From Martelella mediterranea (GTDB lineage: Bacteria; Pseudomonadota; Alphaproteobacteria; Rhizobiales; Rhizobiaceae): a stretch of 64,000 bases of DNA. Within the stretch, counting starts at the first letter, position 1. Every line of letters starts with the position of its first letter. The stretch is taken from positions 124,001 through 188,000 of the forward strand of contig NZ_JAINWJ010000010.1 in the NCBI RefSeq assembly GCF_021021415.1. The letters are read 5' to 3'. A program made the translations under genes and the position numbers. A model generated the notes under the pieces. The model had not been told where the DNA came from. It saw only the letters and a program-made list of their open reading frames with translations, and searched no databases. Below, piece by piece: positions 63,445-64,000 of the stretch.

Positions 63445-63448
63445 GGCG

Positions 63449-64000
63449 ATGGCCGGAGCCCCCTTGAAGCCCCTGTTTACCCATGGAAGCCGCGAAGAGG
63501 CGGTCGACCGGCCCCTTGCCGCCGAGATGGCGGTGGCGATGAGCTATGGCGGCTCCACCCATGCGGTGATGATGGCGACGCCCGAAGACCTCGTCGATTT
63601 CGCCTATGGCTTCAGCCTGACGGAAGGCATCATCAGGGATGCTCGGGAGATCGAGGCGGTCGATATCGTTGCCTTCGACAAGGGCATCGATGTGCAGATC
63701 ACGCTGCGGGCGGATCGCTCCGAGGCGCTCGCCGCCCGTCGCCGCTCCATGGCCGGGCCCGTCGGCTGCGGGCTCTGCGGGCTCGAAAGCATCGATGCGG
63801 CCGTGCGGGACGTGCCGAAAATCGCCGCTCCGGAGTTTCGCCTGTTGGTTGACGAGGTGAACGCCGCTGTGGAGGCGCTGTCGCGCGCGCAGCCGCTGTT
63901 TGCCGCAACCCGCGCGGTGCATGGCGCGGGCTTCTATAGTCCAGGCGAGGGCATGCTGACGGTGCGGGAAGATGTCGGCCGCCATAACGCGCTCGACAAG
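63449..64000 (+). CDS. fdhD: Formate dehydrogenase accessory sulfurtransferase FdhD, 3' partial
   Basis: 184 codons are present and the gene runs off the window. FdhD transfers sulfur to the molybdenum cofactor of formate dehydrogenase. Markers are PLAAEMAVAMSYGGSTHAVM, EDLVDFAYGFSLTEGII, the redox CxxC motif in GPVGCGLCGLES and VREDVGRHNALDK at the edge. The ATG at 63449 lies 4 bp after the MocR-type gene, suggesting co-transcription. Confidence 0.93.
   Translation, partial: MAGAPLKPLFTHGSREEAVDRPLAAEMAVAMSYGGSTHAVMMATPEDLVDFAYGFSLTEGIIRDAREIEAVDIVAFDKGIDVQITLRADRSEALAARRRSMAGPVGCGLCGLESIDAAVRDVPKIAAPEFRLLVDEVNAAVEALSRAQPLFAATRAVHGAGFYSPGEGMLTVREDVGRHNALDK

Overview
The window is a high-GC, gene-dense chromosomal segment. 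Gene families and gene order point to an alphaproteobacterium of the Hyphomicrobiales (Rhizobiales), in or near the Rhizobiaceae. The pointers are the lysC-ptsP-prfA-prmC-DUF4167 block, the cmk-rpsA pair, rhizobial-style intergenic hairpin repeats, and pyrimidine-catabolism and urease clusters of rhizobial layout. A Martelella-like genus is possible but cannot be settled from sequence alone. I see no phage, transposase, CRISPR array, rRNA or tRNA.

Region by region. 1-5824: urea ABC importer urtABCDE, with urtA cut by the window edge and a pair of hairpin repeats between urtD and urtE. 5825-13148: urease structural and accessory genes ureD-A-B-C and ureE-F-G. They are interleaved with small genes (DUF1272, GFA family), a BrnT-type toxin-antitoxin pair on the other strand, and a peroxiredoxin; a sigma-54-like promoter precedes ureD. 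13153-18650: a Crp/Fnr regulator with an FNR-type box, then an RND efflux pump and its adaptor. 18989-34033: a reductive pyrimidine degradation locus. It holds an NMT1/THI5-family ABC importer, dihydropyrimidinase, an M20 beta-ureidopropionase-like hydrolase, a RutR-like TetR regulator and the dihydropyrimidine dehydrogenase subunits PreT/PreA, with a membrane GGDEF/EAL protein in the middle. 34398-38600: a 2-hydroxyacid dehydrogenase, two tandemly duplicated tiny membrane proteins, pncB, a GNAT enzyme and DUF421. 38675-43554: a cobalamin-riboswitch-led btuB-F-C-D uptake operon. 43755-53369: housekeeping block lysC, ptsP, prfA, prmC, DUF4167, cmk, rpsA. 53518-56886: small proteins, purE-purK, rpmJ (missed by length filters) and a TPR lipoprotein-like or periplasmic protein. 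56893-59140: a TPP-riboswitch-controlled pyrimidine (HMP) transporter lacking its ATPase gene. 59362-64000: a sugar MFS transporter, a lysine 2,3-aminomutase-like radical SAM enzyme, a MocR-type regulator and the start of fdhD.

How it works together: urea is imported by Urt and hydrolysed by urease. The pyrimidine locus would import uracil- or thymine-like bases and release ammonia, CO2 and beta-amino acids. Both are nitrogen-scavenging routes. The most useful new observation is a 17-bp operator-like sequence shared (14 of 17 positions) by the hydrolase-tetR intergenic region and the preT promoter, 6.4 kb apart. It resembles the E. coli RutR site and would join the two halves of the pathway into one regulon. 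I did not find a clear candidate for a wholly undescribed system; most genes belong to known families, and the novelty lies in regulation, operon cargo and repeats.
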